From assembly GCA_023053545.1 (NCBI GenBank), contig JAKZAN010000005.1:12400001-12464000 (forward strand): a DNA stretch of 64,000 nucleotides, in the 5' to 3' direction. Below, in pieces: positions 1-12,900 of this stretch (its first letter is position 1; the number at the start of each line of letters is the position of its first letter). Made by a program: the position numbers and the translations under genes. This DNA is from Lepidurus packardi (lineage: Eukaryota; Arthropoda; Branchiopoda; Notostraca; Triopsidae). The notes beneath the pieces were generated by a model, which saw only the letters and a program-made list of their open reading frames with translations, ran no database searches and had not been told where the DNA came from.

Positions 1-824
1 CATGTTCTCCTCATCTATAATTGTTCACTATTCTGTGCTCTCCTTCCGCTGCCTTGTCAACCTTCGGCGGTGTCGTATGGTCGCCGCGGCGCCTGCTAGC
101 CTAACAGTCCACGGGCACCGGTTCGGCTCGGCTCGGCTCGGTGCAACTCAACGCCATCCGACCCGACTTGTCCAACTCAGTCTGGCTGCCACGTGAGTTG
201 CGGCAAAAAACCTTGGCCGTCAAGAGTGCGAACCAATATAGAACTCGAGAATTTTGCTAAAAAATTTGGGCTCCGTTGGGTAAAGAAATGGTTCCAAGAC
301 TTTTGTTTCACCTGGGTACGTATAGTACTGTACGGTACGTACGTTCGCTCTTGAGGGTTATGAGACAGCTTAATGTGACTCGTGTGAATGCTTGGAGCGA
401 AACCTTACCGTTAGATTTAGTGAAAGAGAAGATGAATTCATCTGGGAACCGCAAAGCGTGCTCTTCATGTTCCTTTCGAGTTTTTTGCTTCTTTGTTCTC
501 TCGCTCTCTCGAACATACAAGACAACACAGCTTCACCCTGGCTTTCTGTCACGATGCAAACGTTAATCATGCCTCCATTGGCATTTGCATAATGGTAAGG
601 CGCTTTGTCTTCTGCTGCCCTATTCTTTCCCTCTCTATCGAACTCCCCTTGTCTTCCATACACTCTGGGCAGAAGGGTATAGATATAGATTTGTTAGGAC
701 GTCTAATGTATAAACATCATAAAGTTGGTGTGTGAAAAAACCTTTCCTCCTCAACCTCAGGTCTTTCCCATTGGCATTTCTGGGGAATCTCCACAGCCAA
801 ATCCATCTGTTACACAAGACTTAC
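1..824. other. Rhomboid intron 5 (partial), no exon recognised
   Basis: This stretch should be intron of the minus-strand rhomboid gene. No continuation of the membrane core (VWRF, HAG or GASG motifs) was found on the minus strand. A GGCTC pentamer run near 122-142 and a GTAC-rich patch at 313-345 are the only visible structure. Overlapping short frames here look fortuitous. Confidence 0.6.
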
Positions 825-942
825 CTCGATGAGCGTGATGAAGATAATGAAGAGCGGAGGCGGACAGCATGTGTAATGGTCAGCATAGTATTTTCGGTCT
901 CGCTCTTCCGTCAAGAATTCGTCGGCGATGATTTTCACCATT
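825..942 (-). CDS. Rhomboid exon 5 (YYADHYTCCPPP, start of membrane helix 1)
   Basis: 118 nt, with donor GTAAGT directly after the Glu codon at 825 and acceptor ATGATTAG before 942. It encodes a split Arg and 39 residues: an amphipathic DEFLTEERDRKYY helix, the invariant HYTCCPPPLF turn and the hydrophobic FIIFITLIE. The acceptor has a poor pyrimidine tract and abuts a 199-bp tandem array whose units copy it. Confidence 0.85.
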
Positions 943-3900
943 CTAATCATTTCAAAAAGACCAAAATTATCAATACAATATTAAGAAAAATTCGAAAAAT
1001 CGTCAGAAAAATTATAAAATGCTGCAGAGTACCGAAGAATTTAGGAAGGTAATTAGAACAAGCACACCAACAATGACGCTGAATCAAAAAAATACTTTAG
1101 ACGCCAACAAACGTAATTAGAACTCTAATAATTAGGATTCTAATAATTTCAAAAAGAAAAAAATTATCAATGAAAAATTGAGAAAAATTCTAAAAATCGT
1201 CAGAGAAATTATAAAAATGCTGCAAAGTACCGAAGAAATTTAGAAACGGAATTAGAACAAGCACACCAACAATGACGCTGAATAAAAAAAATACTTTAGA
1301 CGCCAACAAACGTAATTAGAACTCTAATAATTAGAATTCTAATCATTTCAAAAAGACAAAAATTATAAACGAAAAATTGAGAAAAATTCGAAAAATCGTC
1401 AGAAAAATTATAAAATGCTGCAGAGTACCGAAGAATTTAGAAACGGAATTAGAACAAGCACACCAACAATGACGCTGAATAAAAAAAATACTTTAGACGC
1501 CAACAAACGTAATTAGAACTCTAATAATTAGGATTCTAATAATTTCAAAAAGAAAAAAATTATCAATGAAAAATTGAGAAAAATTCTAAAAATCGTCAGA
1601 GAAATTATAAAAATGCTGCAAAGTACCGAAGAAATTTAGAAACGGAATTAGAACAAGCACACCAACAATGACGCTGAATCAAAAAAATACTTTAGACGCC
1701 AACAAACGTAATTAGAACTCTAATAATTAGGATTCTAATAATTTCTAAAAGAAAAAAATCATAAATGAAAGATGGAGAAAAATTCTAAAAATCTTCAGAA
1801 AAATTATAAAATGCTGCAGAGTACCGATGAATTTAGAAACGGAATTAGAACAAGTACACCAACAATGACGCTGAATCAAAAAAAATACTTTAAAACGCCT
1901 ACAAACGTAATTAGAACTCTTGCAGATGAAAGAACGACGCTGAATCAACAGAAATGGAGAAACAATGCGTTGGGCCAACAATGGATCCAAGTTCGGCCAC
2001 GAATTCCGAAATTCCAAGTTCATTACTGAGCGGACAACAATGCGTCTGAATTGACTCTCACGCGACAATGAATCGCCTGAATCTCCATTCAACGCAAACT
2101 CAATAACACGCAACAATGAAGTTCCAAACCCGAACTTGGACCTTGTGGATTCGAGCTTTGCGATCCCAGTGCTTAGAACCCACAACCACAATGCATCCAT
2201 AGTGATTTTAACATAACGAAAACAATTGGGCAGCAACAATGAATCTATCTAGTAACGCAGGAGCCATTCCCAAAGGTTCTTGTAGCAACAATGAAAAACG
2301 CCTGGGAGAATCCGAACCGCATTGTGCAGCAAGAATGAATGCTCCTACGGAAGGATGGCTCCCCAATAGCAACAATGAAACTGCTATTTCGGCAGAAAAT
2401 CAAAGTCTAAGCGACGCCAGGAATGAAAGTTCTAAACCACCAAATTGCCCCACAAATACCACCAAAATAAACTAAAAAAGACTGTACCTTCGAAATACGG
2501 GAGGTTCTTGCGCTAATATATGGAAATCGTTTTCGCTGCACACTTCGCGATCGCGGTGATGGACGGCGCATTTGAAGCTCCGGGAGCGCTTCCCGGTCAT
2601 CTTTGAAGAAGCAAAAAAAAAATCAAAGAATTAGTATTCGTTTCCTCCACAGCTTCTTGCAACGTGCGTAGGGTAATCTGCCACATGACTCAATCAAGCA
2701 AAATGCCACCAAAGATGGTTACGTCTCAGCCAACTCATTAACCACTTCCGTCTGAACCACTTTCGGCCTACATTGGTCGCCGGAACAACAAGGTCTCGGT
2801 CTGTCTTTGATTCCATGATTCAGAAAACCCCCTACGCATGCTAGTGCCTCTCACTGTAGTGTACTGGACGACGTCACACTCGGATTACCCAGGGATGGGT
2901 TTCTCGGGCGGCTCACACTTCCTCTCCTTCATTAAGCAATCAAGGGACAAGTCTGGGACTGTCCCTTTCCTTTTCAATGGGGAATCGCCTGGCCTCGCCT
3001 AGCCTTCATTCTTTCTTTTTTCTTCAGCACATCGGACCCAAAGTACAACCGTAAGAAACGGCCCTATACTCGATACGCTTTGCAGGCGAAGGAGAGGATT
3101 TTTCAATGAACCCAAACCTCGGCCACTACCCGAACAAAACTGGTTTCTGCTCGCTATTACAGTCGGGGCTTTTTACGTATTCCCTTTTTTATTTGGAATT
3201 TTATTTGCTGTGGCATTCTTGGTTTTCTTTGTCAATTTTCTCCTGCTTTTAAGGACAAGATTGAGAACAACAATGAGCGGCTCCTCATTCAAGAAGTCGA
3301 CAAAACACCTTGGCAACAATAGCCCCCCCGAGCTTATTGATTTCTTTCCAACACATCACACCACACTAAGAGTCCCCTCTTCTCTTTTCTTTTAACTCGC
3401 TGCCTTTCTTCGCTTTTCTTTTAACTCGCTGCCTTTTCTGCAGTAATATCGACTTGGAAATACGCGAGAACTCACCCAAGGTTGTCACCAAATTGGAGGA
3501 TGGACCGAATGGAGTTGTTTCAGAAGTCCATGAAGGGTTAAGTTTAACCGAAAATAACTGTTTTTGAAGTTGTTGTCGAGAAAGAACTGGGCACTTTGGG
3601 TGTGAACACTATGGGAACTTGATTTCTTGGAGCAACACTTTGTGAGGAGTAAAAAAGGATAAAAGGAGCACCTCCTGGGCCAACACCTAATTGAGCACAA
3701 TAATAGACATTCCGTACGTTGGTATGTGTACTAGGGAGTGTGCTGTGCAGTGGGTTTTCGTTTAGTCGAGCGCGCCGCACGACAGTCCCAACCTAACTGT
3801 GGCTTAGAAAGCCGTGGCCCACGCAGCTATACATGGGTTGCGGATGCCGGGATGCCAGCATGACCAGGCCAGGCCAGCCCAGCCCAGCCCAGGCCGTCCA

Positions 3901-6900
3901 GGCACAGGGCAGGCCTTCGGCGGCCAACGTTAGTGGGACTTCCCTCTCCGCTAAATGTACCGGAACGGGAGGGGAAAGGGAGAGAGAAAGACAGAAGTAG
4001 GATGGCCAATGGCACAGATTTGTCTGGTAGACATGAAAACTGATTGAAGGCAACAATACAGCAAACTCAACTAAATTGAAACAAAAAAAGAAAAAAACTT
4101 TTGGAGGACAAAAATGGGTTTGGGCAGAGAATTTCCCTTCGGGGGCTAACTAGACCTCATTAGGTTGTTATGTATCACTCACGTGACGTCATAGTGTTCC
4201 TAACGAGTGTAACGGGTGCTACGTGATACTATATTTTAAGATTCTAAGAAGGTTTCAATGAACCTGGTCTTGCTAAATGGATGCCAGGCTGCAACGATGT
4301 GAACTCCAACCAAAGATCGTGAATGTGACGTCAGGGGATTCAAAACGCTGATATGTGGGTGATAGAGCGGTAGATTCTTGGTATTCAACCAACCAACGTA
4401 CTCATTTAAAATGATTTGTTTCAAAGTGCTTTTTACGTTTTTATTCTTTTCGAGGTAATAAATCTTGGCTGGGGTGAATGTTTGGAGGTACAATACTACA
4501 TCCTCAAGATGCCAAAACAGGTTACAATTTTATTAAAAAAAAATTTTACTAGAACGCTTCATTCATACAGTATCGCAGCAAATGGATTAGAGGGGGTCAA
4601 TTCGTAACTTCGGGATAGATCTGTTTCAAAAAGATACATCTCCCCCCTACCAACAGATAGGGGGGAGTGCGTTGGATAGACAACTTAAAGGTAAGGTACA
4701 GGACAGTACCCTGCGCGAAAGCAATACTTGAGCGTGACGTCAGAGTACAGTGGAGTTCAGTCTATTTCAATAAACGTCGAGGCATCTCGGCCACCGTTCA
4801 GTTCCAAACTTTCCAATGCAAACAAGAAAAAAGTATGGAACGCACCTTCCTCCGATGTTTGTACAAGACTGGAAGGTATGGGTGAGTTTAGACCGCAGAC
4901 GTATTTGGAAGTCCAAGTCAAAAAATAAAAAAAAAAATAAAAAACACACAAGGGCAGCCCAACCTCTTTTCCTATACAGCGAAGAGAGAAGACGTCAGAC
5001 GAGTAGTTTTTACAGCTCCTTATAATGTTGCCACTTTCGACGTCTCGTTAAAGGTTCGGTTCCTGTGCCAGAACGAAAGTCATCTACAGGAAGAAGTCGT
5101 GTGCCAAGAAGGCCAAAAACCTGCTCAAAAGGGTAAATCCACTGGCTGACGTCACTCAAGAATCCTCATCACCCACCCGTTCGAGTACATGAACCTGATC
5201 TATAAGCTAATCCGGAGCATCCAGAGAATACTAGACCAACCAAGAAAGTCGTGAGAATAAAATGAATAAAATAAATAAAATAAAAAAACCGGGATGATTT
5301 CCTGGAAAACTGGATGTTAAGATAGATATCAGCGATCAATAACAGACGGCTTGACGGCACTTGAATTGAAGAAACTTCCTTAGCATCTATTAAACCTTCT
5401 CCTTCTTGAAAAACCACAAAAAAGTGGGTTAAATCCATTTCCCTTTCCTCTTTCACCGTACATCCCCTCGATGCATCTTATAATCTCATACGAACTCTAT
5501 ATACGAGCACCCCAAGGATTTACTATGCCGCACGGCATTGAACATCCTCCCTATCCTTCTGCACCTTATTCCCCTTAGCGCAACACAGAATCCCATACGA
5601 ACTCTATCTGGAACACCCCAACGACTAACGCAACTAAGGCGCTATGGTGGGCCACGGAATCGAACATTTCCTCCTTTACCTCCTGCACCTTATTCCACCT
5701 TAACGCAACACAGAATCTCATACGAATTCAATCTACAACACCCCAGCGACTAACGCAACCACGGCGCTAGTGCGGGCTATGGAATCGAACATTTTCCTCC
5801 CTCTATACGAACACCCCAGCGACTAACGCAACCACGGCACACTGCGGGCTATGGAATCGAACATTTCCTCCCTCTATACGAACACCCCAGCGACTAACGC
5901 AACCAAGGCGCTACTGCTGGCTATGGAATCGAACGTTTCCTCCCTCTATACGAACACCCCAGCGACTAACGCAACCAAGGCGCTACTGCGGGCTATGGAA
6001 TCGAACGTTTCCTCCCTCTATACGAACACCCCAGCGACTAACGCAACCACGGCACACTGCGGGCTATGGAATCGAACATTTTCCTCCCTCTATACGAACA
6101 CCCCAGCGAACTAAAGCAACCACGGCACACTGCGGGCTATGGAATCGAACGTTTCCTCCCTCTATACGAACACCCCAGCGACTAACGCAACCAATGCGCT
6201 ACTGCGGGCTGTGGAATCGAACATTTCCTCCCTCTATACGAACACCCCAGCGACTAACGCAACCACGGCAAACTGCGGGCTGTGGAATCGAACATTTCCT
6301 CCCTCTATACGAATTTTTCACCTCAGCGACTAACGCAACCAAGGCCCTACTCCGGGCTATGGAATCGAACGTTTCCTCCCTCTATACGAACACCCAGCGA
6401 CTAACGCACTATGGCGCTACTACGGGCTATGGAATCGAACATTTCCTCCCTCTCTACGAACACCTCAGCGACTAACGCAACCAAGGCCCTACTCCGGGCT
6501 ATGGAATCGAACATTTTCCTCCTTCTATACGAACACCCAGCGACTAACGCACTATGGCGCTACGGCTACGGCGACGTCATCGAATCCGTTTCCCCCCATG
6601 AAGCTGCTTACTCGAGTCGAGTGACAAATGATGAGACACAATATTAAAGTCCCCGCCTGTCAAGCCTGTCAACTTGTTGAAAGTATTATGAACCCCTGCC
6701 ATGCCAAAGGGTCCGATGAATTTTCAATGAAAAATGAGTTCACCTTCCTAAAAACATACGAGAACATGCTTTGGCATAGCTTCCTTTGGCTGATTAAGGG
6801 TCCTTTTCGTTTTGTTTCTGGGGGGTTGGTTGTTCCCCTTCTTTCGCTAGTATTGCCCTATTCCTTTAGAGAATCCTTAACATCCTTAACAATGTGCTCA

Positions 6901-6946
6901 GGTTGAACATGAGACACAGGCTTAGACAGAGATCTTCTCTAAACTC

Positions 6947-6977
<31 letters not shown>

Positions 6978-9900
6978 CCAGGGTCGACAGCCGGTGTTCG
7001 CGACCTGTTCTATGTGTGTCTCCTTACCTCCTTAAATGCTGAAATACTTTTTGTTGTGCTCTGCTGGCGCAGGCACGAAAACCCATCGTCCAGCTGACCC
7101 CCTTGCAACTTAATTAACCACTTATGCCGCAAGAATCTAAGCAAACTCTTTTGTGCGCGCAAGGTAAAAAAATCTCCATAAATATTAAGCTGTAATAATA
7201 ATAGGAATTTACATGTAAATTACGTTGACTCGGACCTCCAAAACCTGCTGCAATTCACACCACAAACTGCCTTATTAAATTGTCACGCTCAATTACGGTA
7301 ACACTTAGGGTTACCTTAATGCTCCCGACATAAGGATCAGCGTACACAGGCGACAAAGAGTCTTTGTTCAAAAATAAAGTGGGTTAAATTAGTAAACCTG
7401 CTTCCGTTCACACTACAAACTGCCGTACGAATGTCACGGTACATTACGGTAACACTTAGGGTTACCATAATGTTAAGACCTAAGTGTACAGTAGACGGTC
7501 TTCAGGCCACAAGGTCTAAGCATAAGGTGAGTTAAACGCACTCGACAAACCGGATTATTGGCCGAAAGTATTTTCGGTAACACGTGGCGTTACCGTAAGT
7601 TAAAGACGGAGAAAGTCTTTTGGGGGACAGTTTAAGGTTAAGTTCACTCGAGTGATATGTGGTTGCAACCTTCAGCCCAGCCAAACCTCCCAAACATTGG
7701 AAGGTAGACTAATTTTCATTGTTGGACCGAAGAGCGGAACCCAACTTCCCTTCCAAACAGGCCCCAGCGAGCTCTTTGGGCTGGCCAGGCATCCGTGGCA
7801 TTGGCGCTGGGTTTACTGTACTGTGTACTGTACTTCTACGGTACGGCTTATTGCACCTGTCCCCTCTCCACATCCGAGCGCGAAAGATGCTATTCACAGG
7901 AAACTCTGCAGGCAATTCCGAGTGAAAAGGGGAACCGCCAGACGATTATGAACGCAGGCTTCTTTACAACAAAAGCGCCCATCAACGTTTTTTTATGAGC
8001 AGGTATGAGTAGATAGGGGAAAGGGAGGACCACCAAGTCCAATTCTAACATTCTAAATATAAAACTAGAATAACGAGGGCGGAATAACGTAACATGGGAA
8101 GTGTACGAAACTGTGGGTGGTTACGAGGTAAAGAAGAAAATACCAGAGGTAGTGGTATCGAGCGGGGGTGGCTACGGCCCACTTGTTTCGATAATGGTCA
8201 GTGGCACAGTACAAAAGGTAAAAACGCAGGTGGGGGTGCCCGCGCGTGGCAAGACCTTTGGCTGGCATAAAGCGTATCGCCCAGGCCAACCAAAACCACG
8301 CGCAGGTGGACGCCTGCTGCCGTCAGTGAGTCCTGTACCGAATCTAACTACTCTTGGGGCTTTTAACAAACGAGTTGTAAAGTTTCGCCCAGGTTTTGGC
8401 CTTCCTGTTCCGGTCATACTCTTTCGGACCATCAATCAAGCCACACGAGTAATTTCCTGAGCTTTTTTTCTTAAGAAGAAGAGCAGAACGACGCCTGCAA
8501 GCGTTAGGATGTGGAGCGCAGCCACGCGACTGTCCTCTACGGCGTCTCGCGAGGGAGTGAGCAAGGCGCCTGCGCTCTTTGCGCGTGACCGATTCGCGCG
8601 ACGCAAGAGGAACAATTCGGGACAAGGTAAGCGTTAAATGCAGTCAGCGTAGCTAATCAGGAAAAGGAGTCTTGTAAAGGTAAAAGGAGACGAAATGATC
8701 CGTACTTTTTTGTTTTATTTTGTGAGCTATAAGACGTCTGAAAGTTGAAAAGCGTGGCGAATGGCCGGTGCGGCTGTGGATGGTTAGCGGCGCGTGCGCC
8801 TCGTTCCAGCTGCCGAAGTTTGCTTACCTTGCGGCCTGCCGCCTTAAATAAAACTACAAATGATGCTCTCTCTGCTCTATATCATAAAAAAGTCCTTCGT
8901 GTCTTGTTCACAGCTTGCTTGGCAGACAAGGAGGGAACAGACCATGGCCAAGCGGACCCCAAACGAATTGGGCGATCCACACCCCTGTCGGAGTGGAGTT
9001 ACTCCATCTCAGAGGATCCCTGGATTAACAGGATTAACAGGATGAACTGGATGAACCCTTTTACCAGTTCCTGAACTAAGAATCCTGAACCAAGAAGGGC
9101 TGCCCTCATAACCAGCGTTTCCTGATGATGAATAATTAATGCGCCTCATTCCCGTCGACGTGGCACGATGGAATGCCAAGGTTCAGCGGACACAAAAGAA
9201 CCAAGTCCCCGGTTGCTACAAGGGTCGCGCGTTGGAAGGGTGAGTACTGCACTCGCTGACTCTCTACCCTTACACAATGCTCCCTCGCTCTTGATAACTA
9301 AACGTGACTTGCAAACTAATTATCCTTACGGGATCATTACGGCGACATTCAATCGGACCGTACCGTAGAGTACGTGACATTTCCCTGTGCTTAACCGTCA
9401 ACCGGATCCCGTATGACGAGTCCTGTGGCGACGCGACAACACTATCGAACCCTTCGACGGGGGTTCCAAACGGACCCAAACAGTCTCGACGCGCTTGGAA
9501 CTTGGAACGCGGACCACTGCAGCGGTCATTAGCAGCTTACTGATGTGTCTGTGCCCCTGCCAAAATACGACCTGCGCCGAAACCAAAAAAGACCCAATTA
9601 CACGGTAATAATTGGCCGGCCGGAAAATTTTTCCTCTTGAAATTAAAGGGGCCCATGATTTGGGTGAAGGAGGGGAGTAGCAGAAACTCTTTAAGCCTGG
9701 TTGCTGACAATCGACGGCTGCGCAGCCCCTTTCTCATTTATCTCGGAAATGGAAATACAAGAAGAGTTGCAAAAGGGGCCTTCCACAAACGTGTCCTTTC
9801 GGGCAACGAAAAGCTCCAATCTGGACGCTGCTGATATATACCTCTTGCTAACCACCAAACCATCAAACCACCGGAGACCTCCCCGGAGTTATGGTACGTC

Positions 9901-12900
9901 GGTGGCTCAAACGTACCTCTCTCGCTCTATACCTCCGTGGTTCTGTCAAGCCTACATTACTGCGTTGACGGTTTAGCAAGATAAATGAGTTTAAGACAGG
10001 TCATCTCAGCTCTATACCAACCAACTCCTCTTCCGTTCGTGCATTTTTTCTTTATTTTTTTTTAACTAACCAACATTCCTCCCGACATTCAAAATTGGAC
10101 CAGCTCGGTGGTCTTCTGTTGGAAGTACACCGCCCAATACAGCCCGCCACAATTGCCATCTTTCAAATTGAGTTTGGGTTTGCCACGAAGGTGTTGTATT
10201 TACTCCGTCATAAGCCATAAGGGAACACCTGGGTCCGAGATTCATTTCCCAGGTGGATGTCCTAAACCGTGTGTCTCGTCTCGTGCCTTCTCATATAGAC
10301 GTGAATGCGTCAAACCCTTACGTCTTAAGATACCCTATAAGAGCCCACCTGCAGCGGATGGTTTTTTGGTGCGTTAAAGAGGAAAAAAAACAGCCCCTGC
10401 AATCAAAGAACATCGACAGACTGGCCGTTCAGTTTCGGGCCCCCTATAAGGGCAAGGTTATTATTGGCTTGGCCGTTTTTCTAATGGCCACTATTTCAAT
10501 GCCAGACTCAACCAGTGGCAGCTGCAATAAAACGTCGACTAGATTGGCCATCCTAATTATGGTAAATCTCATAGATCAGCACACAAGGTTCAAATGGGCT
10601 GTACGCATTTTGGTGAAACGTTGCCAGCCAACAATGAAAATTCACTCTATGGATCCATTGCGCTGTTGCTATGAGAAAAACGCTCTCGTGCTCGCCATTT
10701 TCATTCTTGCCGAGTTCCTTTGCTGTCTAACAAGCGAAAATGGTTTGAACCTAATCAAAGTTTCATTACAGTGTGCGAGTTTCTTTTCGCAGTGAGCTCG
10801 ACAGTACAGTATCATACTGCATTCTAAACAAACTGCAAAAAGTACCCACTAAAATTTTACTAAAAATGGCCTAATTATAGTAAAACTCGTAGATCAGAAC
10901 AAACGTTCTTTTATAGGCGTTCAGAATGTGACGTACGCATTTTGGACTCGAGTAAAGTGAAAAGTTGCCAGCCAACAATGAACTTTCACTCTATGTACTC
11001 TATATATGCATTCATTTCGCTGTTGCTATGAGAAAAACGCTCTCGTGCTCGCCATTTTCATTCTTGCCGAGTTCCTTTGCTGTCTCACAAGCGAAAATGG
11101 TTTGAACCCAATCGAAGTTTCATTACAGTGTGCAAGCTTCTTTTCGCAGTGAGCTCGACAGTACAGTATCATACTGCACTCTAAACAAACCGCAAGAAGT
11201 ACCCACTAAAATTGTACTAAAAATGGGCTAATTATAGTAAAGCTCGTAGATCAGAAACGTTCTTTTATGGGCGTTCAGATTGTGACGTAAGCATTTTGGA
11301 CTCGACTAAAGTGAAACGCTGCCAGCCAATAATGAAAACTTACTATCTGGAGCTATTTCACTGTTGCTATGAAACAAGAACCTTCCCGTGCTCCAATATT
11401 GTCGAGTCCCTTTGGCGTCTTAACGCGTGAAACATGCTTTGAACCCCGTTTGCATTGGAATGTTCGGAAGTTCACTACAGTGTACAAGTTTCTGGTTCCG
11501 TTTCATAGTGAGTTCGACCGATTCGTATAATACTGCACTCTAAAAGTACTGCACTAAATTACGGTACCGTGGTCCTTGTACGTCAACAAAAGAAGTGTAA
11601 TACTGAAATGAAAGTTGTCCTTGACAAGATAAAACCTCATGTCGAGGTAATTACGGAAAATCCGTTATTGTTGCATTCAAAGTAGCCTAACTGTCAACGG
11701 CGGTCGTCCTATTAAGATATTGTAACAAGAGTTACATTTCCTCTTAAGTAACGGGTATTTCTTACAGTCCACTACGCAGTTCTTACTACGCAGTGCAGTA
11801 TAGTATAGTACAGTAAAGAGTACAGTATAGAGTACTGAGTTGCAATAGTCGTCTGGAGCTTTGGCTATTGTTTTTTGCAAAGTTAGGTCATGTTCAAGAC
11901 TACCGCATGTTAATGTTCATGTGAAACGATACCGCGAAAAGGAACTTTACCACATCCATGCTAACTAGTAATTACAACTAATAATTGTAGTAAAAAAAAG
12001 GCTAGTTTATATAAGAGTAAAGGTTCTTTGGGACCGTAGACGGTAGTATGGTCCATATAGTATAGTAAGAGACCACGTCAAGCAGTGTTGGGTTAAGAAA
12101 GACTAGTTGAGACGTCCAGTCAGAACTCCCGAGCCCACCTAGGTGTGGGGCCCACCCAGTGACAAATGTATACACCTGACCCTGTCGGTATATACAAGGA
12201 TCGTTTTTTGTTCCTTCTTCTCTCTTCTTCTTGTTCTTCTTCCAATAGCACTCTGGTCAAAGAGAACCCTCCCTCCTTGGCTCTGGCAACAAGGTGCTCT
12301 AGCATCAAAGTTGAAATGTTGTCCATCACCGACCCCTTTCGCAAAGATGAAGTGGTAAATTATGCTAGGCGATTTCCCCTTGCCGGTCTTTTTTGGCTGG
12401 TCAAGAGTTTTCAGTTCGAGTGAACGACTTCATCAAGCGAACTGAACCCCTTTCACGCTGGTTTCAGTTCAAAGAACAAAACACTACACAACACAACATG
12501 ACATTAACGTTGCATTCATGTGTGAGAGAAAGTTGGCTCAACCTTTACAAACTCAGTCCAGACAACCAGTTTCGTTTCAAGCCCGCTGGCCAAACCTTTT
12601 GTTGTACGCTTCAACAATTGCAATACCAACTCCTTCACACTGAAACGAAATGCGTGTGCTTCACATCGCCAAATTCAAAAAATTCAAGCAACACTGAGCC
12701 TGTCCTTGTTTTCATGCCATTGAATACTCTGTTTTAAACCCAATTGGAACTTCCTTTCTTTACTTTGGGCCATTTACTAGAATCATTCACTAGAATGATC
12801 TAGATGATAGAATGATCTAGAATCTAGATGAATCCAGAACGATCTAGAATCATTCACTAGAATGATCTAGAATCTGAATCTAGATGAATCCAGAACGATC

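Noticed and set aside
635-817. Minus-strand frame (FFTHQLYDVYTLDVLTNL) as the next rhomboid exon
   Set aside because: It superficially resembles the loop after helix 1, but has no acceptor with a pyrimidine tract and lacks the VWRF-type continuation.
5760-6560. tRNA genes from the GTTCGATTCC words on the minus strand
   Set aside because: The T-arm stem does not pair and no acceptor stem closes; kept only as a possible tRNA-derived repeat.
5851-6647. Frames with a 24-residue repeat (MESNVSSLYTNTPATNATKA)
   Set aside because: Produced by the 72-bp minisatellite; frequent 1-bp indels shift the frame and no flanking exon exists.
10253-10795. 180-codon plus-strand frame
   Set aside because: Its 3' half lies in a tandem repeat whose other copies do not keep the frame; no motif recognised.
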